Shown: positions 43,833 through 52,814, numbered from the stretch's first letter. The stretch: DNA of 64,000 nt from Youngiibacter fragilis 232.1 (GCF_000495435.3 NZ_AXUN02000203.1:1-64000); one strand, 5' to 3'. Notes: a model not told the origin generated them from the letters alone. Numbers and translations are program-made.

Positions 43833-43875
43833 CCTCAGCGTCAGGTAATTCTAAGAAATACTGTCGCTGAGGAGG
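43833..43875 (+). promoter_or_regulatory. Leader hairpin that can pair with the ribosome site
   Basis: CCTCAGCG (43833-43840) is perfectly complementary to CGCTGAGG (43865-43872), whose last bases are the start of the AGGAGG ribosome site (43870-43875) of the zinc-ribbon gene. The 24-base intervening loop could be held open or closed by temperature, protein or ligand. Confidence 0.6.
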
Positions 43876-43884
43876 AAAAGAAAA

Positions 43885-44046
43885 ATGGAAGACAAGAAGA
43901 TCATCTGCAGAGACTGCAACCAGGAATTCGTATTCACCGTTGGTGAGCAGGAATTCTACAAGGAAAAGGGGTTCGAGAACGAACCGGTAAGATGTCCTGA
44001 CTGCAGAAGAGCAAGAAAAGCCCAGAAGTTCGACAACAGAAGATAG
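43885..44046 (+). CDS. Small zinc-ribbon protein, 53 residues
   Basis: Reads MEDKKIICRDCNQEFVFT at the start and RCPDCRRARKAQKF near the end. Two CxxC pairs (IICRDC and RCPDC) form a single zinc ribbon, as in the probable zinc-ribbon (zf-trcl) family. The tail is strongly basic (RRARKAQKFDNRR), consistent with nucleic-acid binding. AGGAGG lies about ten bases before the ATG. The gene is a separate transcription unit with its own extended -10 promoter and terminator. Its function is unknown; relatives are common small proteins of Firmicutes. Confidence 0.85.
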   Translation: MEDKKIICRDCNQEFVFTVGEQEFYKEKGFENEPVRCPDCRRARKAQKFDNRR

Positions 44047-44054
44047 TAATCGGA

Positions 44055-44080
44055 AACGGCCAGTAACTGGCCGTTTTTTT
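44055..44080 (+). terminator. Terminator of the zinc-ribbon gene
   Basis: AACGGCCAG (44055-44063) pairs with CTGGCCGTT (44067-44075), followed by further T. Confidence 0.93.
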
Positions 44081-44175
44081 GTTGCCTATGCAGGGCTTTC
44101 ATCAGGTTGTCTGCAGACTTAACAGGTGTTAATATATATTGGTAAGGAAAAGTATTTTATATATGGAGGCATTTC

Positions 44176-45180
44176 ATGGAAACTAGGAAGAAAAGGATCT
44201 TCAGCGGAGTAAAGCCGTCAGGGGATCTTACTTTAGGAAACTATCTGGGGGCGATAAAGAACTGGGCTACGCTCCAGGAGGAATACGAATGCTTCTACAG
44301 CATCGTCGACCTGCACGCGATAACCGTAAAGCAGGAGCCAGCTGAGCTGAGAAAGAGGACTCTTGAGATCCTTGCAATATACATAGCGTCAGGAATAGAT
44401 CCTGAGAAGTGCACCCTGTTCATCCAGTCACACGTGCCCGCACACTCAGAGGCATCCTGGCTTCTGACCTGCAACACCAATATGGGTGAGCTTTCAAGGA
44501 TGACCCAGTACAAGGACAAGACCGCTAAGGTAAAGGACAATGAGGCTATAGGCTCAGGTCTGTTCAACTATCCTGTGCTTATGACAGCTGACATACTCCT
44601 TTATCAGGCTGATGCCGTACCTGTAGGTGTCGACCAGAAGCAGCATGTCGAGCTTGCAAGGGACATTGCCCAGAGGTTCAACAGCACATACTCTGACACC
44701 TTCGTGCTGCCTGATGTCATAGTACCGAAGGAAGCGGCGAAGATAATGGACCTCCAGGACCCTTCAAGGAAGATGTCAAAGTCGGATGACAACCCTAACT
44801 CCTTCATCCTCATAATGGACAAGCCGGAAGTCATAAGGAAGAAGATCTCAAGGGCAGTCACTGATTCAATAGGAGTCGTGAACTATACCGATGAGCAGCC
44901 CGGAGTCAGGAACCTCATAAACATACTCTGCGCACTTAAGGGCTACAAGCCTGATGAAGTAGTGGATATGTTCAGAGGAAAAGGTTATGCTGAATTCAAG
45001 TCTGCTGTTGCAGAGGCACTGGTCGATGAATTCACACCTGTCCAGGCCAAGGTAAGGGAGCTCCTTTCAGAGAAGTCAAAGCTCGAGGAGATATACAAGA
45101 AGGGCGCTGAAAGGGCTTCCTATGAGGCACAGAAGACCCTCAGGAAGATGCAGAAGAAGATAGGCCTGGTTCCCAGGTAG
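44176..45180 (+). CDS. trpS: Tryptophanyl-tRNA synthetase
   Basis: Class I synthetase charging tRNA-Trp, 334 residues. The HIGH-equivalent region is FSGVKPSGDLTLGNYLGA (about 9-26). The specificity segment is DQKQHVELARDIAQRFN, and the KMSKS box is SRKMSKSDDNPN (about 198-209). TGGAGG precedes the ATG by seven bases. No T-box core is seen in its short leader. It is followed by a hairpin at 45243-45277 without a T run. Confidence 0.97.
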   Translation: METRKKRIFSGVKPSGDLTLGNYLGAIKNWATLQEEYECFYSIVDLHAITVKQEPAELRKRTLEILAIYIASGIDPEKCTLFIQSHVPAHSEASWLLTCNTNMGELSRMTQYKDKTAKVKDNEAIGSGLFNYPVLMTADILLYQADAVPVGVDQKQHVELARDIAQRFNSTYSDTFVLPDVIVPKEAAKIMDLQDPSRKMSKSDDNPNSFILIMDKPEVIRKKISRAVTDSIGVVNYTDEQPGVRNLINILCALKGYKPDEVVDMFRGKGYAEFKSAVAEALVDEFTPVQAKVRELLSEKSKLEEIYKKGAERASYEAQKTLRKMQKKIGLVPR

Positions 45181-45242
45181 GCCGCTCCTGCCATTACCTT
45201 CATTATTCATGAACTCTTCGATAAAGCAGGTTCAGGATGTAT

Positions 45243-45277
45243 AGGGAAGAGTCAACCGGTCTGGCTGCCTCTTCCCT
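45243..45277 (+). terminator. Hairpin downstream of trpS
   Basis: AGGGAAGAG (45243-45251) pairs with CTCTTCCCT (45269-45277) across a 17-base loop. There is no T run, so termination is uncertain. The rest of 45181-45407 shows nothing I can name. Confidence 0.4.
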
Positions 45278-45407
45278 GATCATTGATGAATGGAATGTAT
45301 AATTTTCGGATCATGATTAATCGCACAGGACAAGACTGCCCGATGAACATGATGTTTCGAAATCATAATCCGTTTTTTAACAAATAGTTTGAAAATAAAT
45401 AAATCTC

Positions 45408-45436
45408 TTGCACTTATCCAAAGATTCTGCTAACAT
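45408..45436 (+). promoter_or_regulatory. ilvA promoter
   Basis: TTGCAC (45408-45413) and TAACAT (45431-45436) are 17 bases apart, upstream of the T-box leader. Confidence 0.65.
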
Positions 45437-45442
45437 TCATAA

Positions 45443-45713
45443 CAATATAACAATATTTCCATCGCCATGATAGGAAAAGAGAAATTCAAACGGTCGCTAA
45501 AGAGAGTCTGCATATGGTGAAAGCAGACGCGATACGGGTATTTTGAAATCATCCTTGAGCTGGAATGCCTAAAGCGCCTGTCGCAAGTAAGTATCCCCGG
45601 AAGGCTCCGTTAACGGCCCGAAGCTTGTCTGAGCTTTTGAGTGGCATTCGTGCAATTAAGGTGGTACCGCGGATTTATCCGTCCTTTCAATTCTGAGAGG
45701 ACGGTTTTTTTTT
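45443..45713 (+). promoter_or_regulatory. Isoleucine (AUC) T-box riboswitch
   Basis: The T-box core GGTGGTACCGCGG lies at 45660-45672. It is followed by a terminator with stem 45679-45688 paired to 45695-45704 and nine T. The Stem I 3' strand reads TTGAA-ATC-ATC, giving the specifier ATC (Ile) at 45548-45550, in the same GAA-NNN context as the Leu T-box. Uncharged tRNA-Ile would promote antitermination. The specifier shows the downstream enzyme serves isoleucine synthesis. Confidence 0.93.
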
Positions 45714-45793
45714 ACAGAAAAGTCCCTTCGTGACCATTACCTGTGGCGCAGTCTGGCAATACTGTCATTCATCTATTCATTGGAGGTAAGAAA

Positions 45794-47029
45794 ATGGAAA
45801 TGCTTAACGAAAGAAAAAAAGTGAACTATCAGGAATACATGAACTTTGATGCCGCAAGAGAAACACTCCGGCCTGTGATCCGTGAAACACCTCTTATCCA
45901 CAGCGAGGTCTTCAGCGAAGAATGCGGCAACCAGGTCTTCATAAAGCCAGAGAACCTTCAGGTCACCGGAGCATTCAAGATACGCGGAGCATACAATAAG
46001 ATCTCTCAGCTGAGTGACATTGAAAAGTCCAAGGGTGTAATCGCTTCGTCCGCAGGCAACCATGCACAGGGTGTGGCGCTGGCTAGCAAGCTCCTTGGTG
46101 TAAGGGCTACGATCGTCATGCCCAAGACGACCCCGATCATAAAGGTCGAGGCTACCCGAAGCCATGGTGCGGATGTTGTCCTTGCAGGTGACTGCTATGA
46201 TGAGGCATATGAAGAAGCCTTGAGACTCCAGAAAGAGCAGGATAGCGTCTTCATCCATCCATTCGATGATTTGGATGTGATTGAGGGACAGGGAACCATA
46301 GGTGTTGAGATCTTGGATGAGCTTGATTCTGTTGATGCAGTACTGGTACCTATAGGTGGTGGAGGCCTTATAAGCGGTATCGCACTTGCAATGAAAGCCC
46401 TGAAGCCTTCGATCAGGATCATAGGTGTTGAGCCCGAAGGAGCCATGGCAATGAAGTCTTCCGTGAATGAGGACAAGGTAGTCTGCCTTTCCCATGTGGA
46501 CACTATTGCTGACGGAGTTGCAGTCAAGCGCCCCGGCGACCTGACCTTTGACATAATCAGGGTATATGTGGATGAGATCGTAACCGTCAGCGACCGCGAG
46601 ATCATGGAAGCCTTCCTCATGATGCTTGAGAAGCATAAGCTGATAGCTGAGAACTCAGGCGCTGTCTCCTTAGCCGGCCTCAAGAGGCTTCATATGATCA
46701 ACAAGAATGTCGTCTGTGTAGTAAGCGGAGGAAATATCGATGTGGTGACAGTCTCCACCATGATCAACAAGGGCCTTGTCTCCCGCGGACGGTTGTTCTG
46801 CTTCAGCGTGGAGCTGCCTGACAAGCCTGGAGAGCTCCTGAGGATCTCAGAAGTCCTGGCAAGACTCAATGCGAATGTCATAGGCCTTGACCACAACCAG
46901 TTCAAGAACACAGACCGCTTCATGAACGTTGAGCTTGAAGTTACCTGCGAGACCAGTGGTCACGCCCACATCGAGGAAATACAGTGTGAACTCTCGAGGA
47001 TGGGCTACAAGGTGAGGAAGGTCTATTGA
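45794..47029 (+). CDS. ilvA: Threonine ammonia-lyase (dehydratase), single-ACT form
   Basis: A PLP enzyme converting threonine to 2-oxobutanoate and ammonia. The PLP Lys lies in VTGAFKIRGAYNK (about 59-71), and SSAGNHAQGVALA (about 86-98) and IGGGGLISGIALAMK follow. The C-terminal ~80 residues are one ACT domain (FSVELPDKPGELLRISEVL). At 411 residues it is the short type often labelled catabolic, not the ~500-residue type with two ACT-like domains. Its Ile T-box argues for a biosynthetic use. ATG at 45794 has GGAGG seven bases upstream. Confidence 0.94.
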   Translation: MEMLNERKKVNYQEYMNFDAARETLRPVIRETPLIHSEVFSEECGNQVFIKPENLQVTGAFKIRGAYNKISQLSDIEKSKGVIASSAGNHAQGVALASKLLGVRATIVMPKTTPIIKVEATRSHGADVVLAGDCYDEAYEEALRLQKEQDSVFIHPFDDLDVIEGQGTIGVEILDELDSVDAVLVPIGGGGLISGIALAMKALKPSIRIIGVEPEGAMAMKSSVNEDKVVCLSHVDTIADGVAVKRPGDLTFDIIRVYVDEIVTVSDREIMEAFLMMLEKHKLIAENSGAVSLAGLKRLHMINKNVVCVVSGGNIDVVTVSTMINKGLVSRGRLFCFSVELPDKPGELLRISEVLARLNANVIGLDHNQFKNTDRFMNVELEVTCETSGHAHIEEIQCELSRMGYKVRKVY

Positions 47030-47126
47030 AGTTAGAAATCCCTGTATTTCTTAGAAGCAGATAGAGCTATAGATGTTTCAGCGTTCCTCTTAAGGCTCTG
47101 TAATGAAGACTAATAGATTTGAATTG

Positions 47127-47160
47127 GAGAGGCAGTCATCTTTCGATATGACTGCCTCTC
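47127..47160. terminator. Bidirectional terminator between ilvA and lemA
   Basis: A perfect 13-base stem (47127-47139 with 47148-47160) with an eight-base loop lies between convergent genes. The tail is T-rich on the plus strand (TTGTT) and AT-rich on the minus. Confidence 0.85.
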
Positions 47161-47185
47161 TTGTTACCTGTATTAAAGTCACTTA

Positions 47186-47749
47186 TCAGAACTGTACCTT
47201 TGGAACCGCCTTCTCTTCCTCTGCTATCTTGAAAAGAGGCTCCTGCCTGAAGTTGAATATTCCAGCGAAGATGTTCTTCGGGAATATCTCGATGTCCGTG
47301 TTGTACTTCATGACCGTGTCATTGTAGAACTGTCTTGAGTACCTGATCTTCTCCTCCGTGTCCTTCAGGTCTGCCTGAAGTGACAGGAAGTTCTGGTCTG
47401 CCTTGAGCTGTGGATATGCCTCAACGACCACCATCAAGCGCTGAAGGGCTGCCGTAAGGTTGTTGTTGGCATCTGCGGCTTCCTGGACTGTCTTTGCGCT
47501 GACAGCCTGGTTCCTTGCCCTTACTACTTCCTCGAAGGTGCCCCTTTCATGTGCGGCATAGCCCTTGACAGTCTCAACAAGGTTCGGGATGAGGTCTGCC
47601 CTGGTCTTGAGCTGTACGTCTATCTGAGCCCATGCGTTCCTGACTCTGTTCCTCAGCCTTACCAGGCCGTTGTATACCGAGACCGCGTACAGAAGTATAA
47701 CTGCTATTATTCCCAGTATGATCGGCAGTGTCCAGTTTCCATTATTCAT
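47186..47749 (-). CDS. lemA: LemA family protein
   Basis: A 187-residue protein with one N-terminal membrane helix (LPIILGIIAVILLYAVSVYNG), then the LemA helical core: NRVRNAWAQIDVQLKTRADLIPNLVETVKGYAAHE (in parts) and AYPQLKADQNFLSLQADLKDTEEKI. The family's role is unclear; it often sits with DUF2207 membrane proteins, as here. AGGAGATG precedes the ATG. It lies 23 bases after the DUF2207 gene, as the last gene of a three-gene unit. Confidence 0.95.
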   Translation of the reverse strand: MNNGNWTLPIILGIIAVILLYAVSVYNGLVRLRNRVRNAWAQIDVQLKTRADLIPNLVETVKGYAAHERGTFEEVVRARNQAVSAKTVQEAADANNNLTAALQRLMVVVEAYPQLKADQNFLSLQADLKDTEEKIRYSRQFYNDTVMKYNTDIEIFPKNIFAGIFNFRQEPLFKIAEEEKAVPKVQF

Positions 47750-47772
47750 ACTATCATCTCCTAAATATTAAT

Positions 47773-49677
47773 CTAGAATGCTCCGCCGCCACCGCCGCCG
47801 CCACCGCCGCCTGAGCTCCCTCCAGAGAAACCTCCCCCACCGCCGGAGCCGGAAGACATTGCAGAAGATGCGATGTTGGCTGTGTTTACAGCAGAAGCTA
47901 CGCTTCTTGCCGTATCGCTCACCATATGGTTCATCATATACATCGAGTTGTAGCTTCCGTACCCTCTCATATATGTAAGGTTTGGATCTGAAAGGTCACT
48001 GTCACTGAATACCTTCGGCAGCTGGTCTATGACTTCCTTTGCAACTCCCAGGGAAACAGCATATACGAGGTAGTGCTCCCAGATGGTTATTGCCGGTATG
48101 TCAGCCTTTTCAAGGTTCGAGAAGTCAAGGAGGAACTTCTTGAAAGCATCCCACATTGCCTTCTGCTCCGCTCCATACTGAGTGAGCTTCTTCCTAACCG
48201 ACTGGATACCCATCGATGTCACAAGTAGGAGCCCTGATACCGCTACCGCTATGCCGAAGCCCGGTCCGAGGAGGAAGGTTGCCAGGCCACCGATTATCAG
48301 AAGACCAAATCCGATTGCGATGAATACACCTATTCCATTGGTCTTGTTCCCTGTATAGAAGCCTTTATTCTCACCTTCATCAATGACGTAGGCCTTGAAC
48401 TTCTCGTAGTCCTTGGCGAACTGCCGTGCGAATGTCTTCTTCTTGGCCATCTTCTCAAGGTCGTCAATATCCAGATACTCTCCACCGCCTATCCTGTCTA
48501 TGAACCACTCAGCAAGGAATGCTTCGTGAGGCAGAAGCTCATCAATTTTTTCCCTGTTCAGCCATTCAAGCCTGTATACTTCATCTGTCGACTTGAAAAG
48601 AAGCCCTTTTTCAGTGGTTGAAACAAGGGTCAGTCTGACCACCTTTTTCCTTGCAAGGTCAAGAAGTGTCGCCATGATGTCTTCCGGCTTTGTGCTTCCT
48701 CTGGTCATGAGATAGCTCATTACAGCAGGAGAGTAGTCACCCGGAAGCTCCCTGTAGTAATCCCCCTCGAACTGAGGCTTCAGTTCACAGGAGAATTTCA
48801 TGTTGCCATATGCAGTTGCAGCCAGACCGAATATCGCAGCGAGTATGAAGACCGGATTCAAAATGCTCTTCAGGTTCTTAAGGAAATTTTCCCGTTCGAG
48901 CTTCTTTATTGCTTCCTCTCGAAGCTTGTTGGCCTCGTCAGCGAGCTTCTGCTCGTTTGTGAGTATTGCCGGCAGCTCATCCCTGCTGAATGTGTTGGTT
49001 GATCCCGGAACAAGTTCCGGCGGGAATATTGCAAGGGTCTCGACGAATGTCCCCTGCACAAGAGGAACAGTGAATTCGAAGGTGCTGCTGTCTTTGATGG
49101 ATGATGTCCCTGTCAGCGGTCCGTGCGCGAACACCTTAAGGTCATCCTTTGATGCCCCTTCCGGGATCCTTATGATGATCCTTACGTTTTCAAGTGGAAC
49201 TGTCCAGTTGGCATCTATTATCTTCCTGTTGAAGGTTGCTATGTCGTTGTACTTTTCAACCACGTTCTTCAGTGTATAGCCATACAGGAACGTCTTCGTA
49301 TCTGACCCTGACTTCTCATAGACCTTAAGCTTCATGAGGTTTCCGGAGGTCGCCGCCTCGTACGTGTTGGCGGCTCCTGTGGCAGCCTCGCTGAAAGTCC
49401 TTTCAGATCCGTCATGTGACACCCTGACCGTCACATCGCTTATGCCTGATGTCCTTGAAAAATCGATGTCCCTGAGTACTCCATTGAATGACCCTGAAAA
49501 TGAATACTCAATGGCTTCAGTTACCCTGGCGTCTCCATTTTCCATGATCTCAACAATAACCTCAAAAGATGTTATATCATAGGTCCCGCTCGAGGCATCT
49601 GCCCTGAAGACGGGCAAAAGGAATAAGATGAGGAGCACCCCTATCCATACGGTCTTGCGGATAAATCTTCTATCCAT
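47773..49677 (-). CDS. DUF2207 membrane protein with Gly-rich tail
   Basis: A 634-residue protein with a signal-anchor (VWIGVLLILFLLPVFRADASS). An extracytoplasmic DUF2207 domain (about 25-230) contains YDITSFEVIVEIMENGDARV. A membrane helix lies near 275-290, and two more close together near 450-490. The C-terminus is a low-complexity Gly/Ser stretch of about 30 residues ending in a ten-Gly run. The ATG at 49677 has GGAGG six bases upstream and follows the HAD stop by two bases. Its role is unknown; genomic pairing with LemA is common. Confidence 0.9.
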   Translation of the reverse strand: MDRRFIRKTVWIGVLLILFLLPVFRADASSGTYDITSFEVIVEIMENGDARVTEAIEYSFSGSFNGVLRDIDFSRTSGISDVTVRVSHDGSERTFSEAATGAANTYEAATSGNLMKLKVYEKSGSDTKTFLYGYTLKNVVEKYNDIATFNRKIIDANWTVPLENVRIIIRIPEGASKDDLKVFAHGPLTGTSSIKDSSTFEFTVPLVQGTFVETLAIFPPELVPGSTNTFSRDELPAILTNEQKLADEANKLREEAIKKLERENFLKNLKSILNPVFILAAIFGLAATAYGNMKFSCELKPQFEGDYYRELPGDYSPAVMSYLMTRGSTKPEDIMATLLDLARKKVVRLTLVSTTEKGLLFKSTDEVYRLEWLNREKIDELLPHEAFLAEWFIDRIGGGEYLDIDDLEKMAKKKTFARQFAKDYEKFKAYVIDEGENKGFYTGNKTNGIGVFIAIGFGLLIIGGLATFLLGPGFGIAVAVSGLLLVTSMGIQSVRKKLTQYGAEQKAMWDAFKKFLLDFSNLEKADIPAITIWEHYLVYAVSLGVAKEVIDQLPKVFSDSDLSDPNLTYMRGYGSYNSMYMMNHMVSDTARSVASAVNTANIASSAMSSGSGGGGGFSGGSSGGGGGGGGGGAF

Positions 49678-49679
49678 GT

Positions 49680-50507
49680 TCAACCTCCTTTGAATTCTTC
49701 CATTCCGAGGTTCATAACCTTGTTAAGCGCATACGCGACTCCGTCCTCATCTTCAGTCCGTGTGACAAGCTTTGCGGCCTTCTTGATTTCATCGGCGGCA
49801 TTTCCCATGGCTACACCAACGCCAGAATACTTTATCATTTCATAGTCATTTTCCGAATCCCCAATCGCCATAACCTCTTCATTGCCTATGCCAAGCTCCC
49901 TTGCGAGAGCTGACAAGGCGCTGTACTTGCTGAGGCCCTTGTCCAGAAACTCAAGGAAAAATGGGGCTGTCCTTACTAATTCATGCTTCTGCCTTATAGC
50001 TTCAGGTATCCTGGGAAGGTATCCCTCGAGTATGTGCTCATAGTCTAGGAACAGGACCTTCATAACTGTTGCATGGTCATCGATGGTTTCAGGATCACCT
50101 ATCACAAGCGGGATCCCGTTGACTGTAGCCTCAAGTGTGGAATAAAAATTTTCAACAGGAGTCATGGCATGGTCAGCAAAGTGGATTATGCAGTTGGCTC
50201 CGATTTCGGATGCAGTCCTTGCAAGGACCTTCGCATCCTTTCCAGACATCCCCTGCTCATATACCCTCTTCTTTGACTTCGCCTGGACCACCAGGGCGCC
50301 ATTGAATCCGATCAGGAATTCCTCGTCGTTGTAAAGTCCCAGCTCCTCGATGTATCTGACAAGCCCCTTTATGGGCCTTCCGCTGCACAGCACTATCCTT
50401 GCCCCGTTTTCACATGCAAGCGCAATAGCCTTCCTGTTCGCTTCACTTATCTCAAGCCTGCTGTTCAGCAGTGTTCCATCCATATCCAGGGCCACTAGTC
50501 TAACCAT
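49680..50507 (-). CDS. HAD-superfamily (Cof-type) phosphatase
   Basis: A 275-residue Cof/YidA-type sugar or nucleotide phosphatase. Motif I is LVALDMDGTLLNS (residues 4-16) with the nucleophile Asp. Motif II is in IVLCSGRP, the Lys lies before YSALSAL, and motif IV is AIGDSENDYEMI, followed by GVGVAMGNA. An alpha/beta cap of the IIB type lies between. ATG at 50507 has GGAGG seven bases upstream. It heads the HAD-DUF2207-LemA unit. Substrate unknown. Confidence 0.92.
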   Translation of the reverse strand: MVRLVALDMDGTLLNSRLEISEANRKAIALACENGARIVLCSGRPIKGLVRYIEELGLYNDEEFLIGFNGALVVQAKSKKRVYEQGMSGKDAKVLARTASEIGANCIIHFADHAMTPVENFYSTLEATVNGIPLVIGDPETIDDHATVMKVLFLDYEHILEGYLPRIPEAIRQKHELVRTAPFFLEFLDKGLSKYSALSALARELGIGNEEVMAIGDSENDYEMIKYSGVGVAMGNAADEIKKAAKLVTRTEDEDGVAYALNKVMNLGMEEFKGG

Positions 50508-50683
50508 ATCCGACCTCCATTTACTCATCTTCTAATTATATCATTATTTTGTTTCATTTCTTTTCACCTACACGTTAACAATGTTTAAACATGGTTGGTG
50601 AAAAGTGCTGGCTTTGCTGCGTTAATCATTCAGGGTATGCCTGCACATGCGTGACTTTTTCCATAAGCTTCAATTTTCATTGC

Positions 50684-50738
50684 TTTACATCCATGCTTTT
50701 ACATAGTAGAATAAATTAGTTCAATAGTGAACTAATTT
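50684..50738 (+). promoter_or_regulatory. marR promoter and operator
   Basis: TTTACA (50684-50689) and TAGAAT (50707-50712) are 17 bases apart. Starting right after the -10, over the expected start point, is a perfect 11-base inverted repeat AAATTAGTTCA-4-TGAACTAATTT (50713-50738). This is a textbook auto-repressed MarR layout. Confidence 0.9.
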
Positions 50739-50755
50739 CAAGCGGAGGATTCATC

Positions 50756-51229
50756 ATGCAGATAGATATCAGGGAAGACAACATATTCATTCTGTCCAGC
50801 TGGAAATTCAAGAAGATGTACGAAAAGGCATTCTATCCGACAACCAGAGAACTACAGTTGACACAAGGAGAGATCGATGTCCTCCTTTTCCTGTTCAATA
50901 ACAAACCTCTTGATACGGCTAAGGACATTGCCAAATACAGGTCCATCTCAAAATCAATGGTCTCGAAGTCACTGGATTCATTGCTGAAAAAGGGTTACCT
51001 TTCAGGCGAAACAGACAGGTCTGACAAGAGGAGCATACACCTTTCAATCGAACAGGAAGCCGTTCCGAAGGTTGAAAAACTGGCAGAAGTCCAGAAGGGC
51101 ATCTTAAGGTCCCTGTTCTCTGACATTACAGAGGATGAATATGCGGTGATGAAGAGGATATTCAACAAGATAAGCGACAACATCTCAAAAGAGCTTGATG
51201 AAAATGGAGGAAAACAAAAGTGGGAGTGA
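50756..51229 (+). CDS. MarR-family transcriptional regulator
   Basis: A 157-residue winged-helix regulator. The core is LTQGEIDVLLFLFNNKPLDTAKDIAKY, followed by recognition helix SKSMVSKSLDSLLKKGYL and the wing ETDRSDKRSIHLSI. The C-terminal helix dimerises. The gene lies directly behind its operator and overlaps the MATE transporter start, so it most likely represses itself and the exporter until a ligand binds. Confidence 0.94.
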   Translation: MQIDIREDNIFILSSWKFKKMYEKAFYPTTRELQLTQGEIDVLLFLFNNKPLDTAKDIAKYRSISKSMVSKSLDSLLKKGYLSGETDRSDKRSIHLSIEQEAVPKVEKLAEVQKGILRSLFSDITEDEYAVMKRIFNKISDNISKELDENGGKQKWE

Positions 51230-52614
51230 CAAGAGAGAACAAGATGGAGACCGAGAAGGTAGGAAGGCTGCTCTTTGGCATGGCATTTCCCGCGATCATA
51301 GCGCAGGTAATAAACGTTCTGTACAACATAGTGGACAGGATGTATATCGGACACATCCCTGAGATCGGTGCTGATGCCCTGACCGGGGTCGGCGTCACCA
51401 TGCCGCTCATAATGGTAATATCAGCCTTTGCCGCACTTGTAAGCATGGGAGGCGCTCCAAGGGCATCCATAATGATGGGAATGAAGGACAAGACTTCTGC
51501 TGAAAAGATACTTGGCAGCAGCACCAGCGCACTGGTTATCGTAGCAGTCATCCTTACAGCCCTGGTGCTTGTTTTCGGTGAAAAAATGCTGATGATGTTC
51601 GGCGCAAGTGAAAACACGATCGGATATGGGCTGGACTACATGCGTATATATGCAATGGGAACCATCTTCGTCCAGCTTTCACTTGGACTTAATGCATTCA
51701 TCACGGCTCAGGGCTTCGCCAAGACCAGCATGCTCACGGTAACAATAGGTGCTGTAGCGAACATCATACTGGACCCCATCCTCATGTTCGGATTCGGTAT
51801 GGGTGTCAAGGGTGCCGCTCTGGCAACGATCATCTCACAGGCAATCTCAGCTGTGTGGGTCTTAAGGTTCCTATTGAGTAAGAATAGCCTTCTTGCAATC
51901 AGGAAGGAATACCTCAAGATCGACCTCGGAATATTCTTACCCTGTGTTGGACTGGGATTATCCCCGTTCGTCATGCAGGCGACAGAGAGCATCATTGTAA
52001 TAACCTTCAACTCCTCCTTGCAGAGGTATGGCGGTGACCTGGCAGTCGGGGCAATGACCATCCTTTCAAGTGTCATGCAGTTTTCCATACTTCCAATCAT
52101 GGGTCTCACCCAGGGTGCTCAGCCCATAATAAGCTATAACTATGGAGCAAGGAACCTTTCAAGGGTGAAGGATACATTTATCCTTCTTCTTAAGAGCACG
52201 CTTGTTTACTCCACACTTCTCTGGCTGTCTGTAATGCTGTTCCCGCAGGTTTTCGCAAGCATGTTCACAAGCGATGCACGCCTCATTGCTGCAACAGTTT
52301 CAGCACTTCGTATATACATGGCAGTATCCCTACTGCTTGCGATCCAGATCAGCTGCCAGCAGACCTTTATCGCACTGGGCAATGCAAGGATCTCAATATT
52401 CCTTGCACTTCTGCGCAAGGTGTTCCTCCTTATTCCGCTGATATTTGTCCTGCCGCTGTTTATTGAGGACAATGTCACTGCAGTGTTCATTGCGGAACCG
52501 ATAGCTGATTTCATAGCAGTTGCGGTAACGTCCATAATCTTTGCGCTGCAGTTCAGGAAGCTGCTTGGGAAATCACCCTCGGTATTAAGGAGTCAGGTCA
52601 CCCTTGAGTCGTAG
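51220..52614 (+). CDS. MATE-family efflux transporter
   Basis: A 464-residue multidrug/toxin exporter with 12 hydrophobic helices. Two MatE halves are visible (about 10-230 and 235-450). Features include LLFGMAFPAIIAQVINVLYNIVDRMYIGH at the start (in parts), AIVS/LGQALNAF-type loops, and GLTQGAQPIISYNYGARN between the halves. The GTG at 51220 has GGAGG nine bases upstream and overlaps marR by ten bases; an ATG at 51244 is the alternative. The export substrate is unknown. Confidence 0.93.
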   Translation: MGVTRENKMETEKVGRLLFGMAFPAIIAQVINVLYNIVDRMYIGHIPEIGADALTGVGVTMPLIMVISAFAALVSMGGAPRASIMMGMKDKTSAEKILGSSTSALVIVAVILTALVLVFGEKMLMMFGASENTIGYGLDYMRIYAMGTIFVQLSLGLNAFITAQGFAKTSMLTVTIGAVANIILDPILMFGFGMGVKGAALATIISQAISAVWVLRFLLSKNSLLAIRKEYLKIDLGIFLPCVGLGLSPFVMQATESIIVITFNSSLQRYGGDLAVGAMTILSSVMQFSILPIMGLTQGAQPIISYNYGARNLSRVKDTFILLLKSTLVYSTLLWLSVMLFPQVFASMFTSDARLIAATVSALRIYMAVSLLLAIQISCQQTFIALGNARISIFLALLRKVFLLIPLIFVLPLFIEDNVTAVFIAEPIADFIAVAVTSIIFALQFRKLLGKSPSVLRSQVTLES

Positions 52615-52814
52615 CTTACATTCAGATCCCATCTATTGACACTCCTCCGGAACAGGAATCAATGAAAGGCAATCAGGAGGTCCCGGGGAAAAGCGCATGA
52701 AATTCAATGAATTTCATACTGAAAAACTATGGAGCATTCACTGATTATGTTATATAATAATTAGTTGTTACGGAAAGAGAATGATGACCGGCTTATGGCC
52801 ACCAGGAGGCACTT

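Noticed and set aside
44082-44175. T-box or trp attenuator for trpS
   Set aside because: The leader is under 100 bases, with no T-box core, specifier stem or Trp-codon-rich leader peptide.
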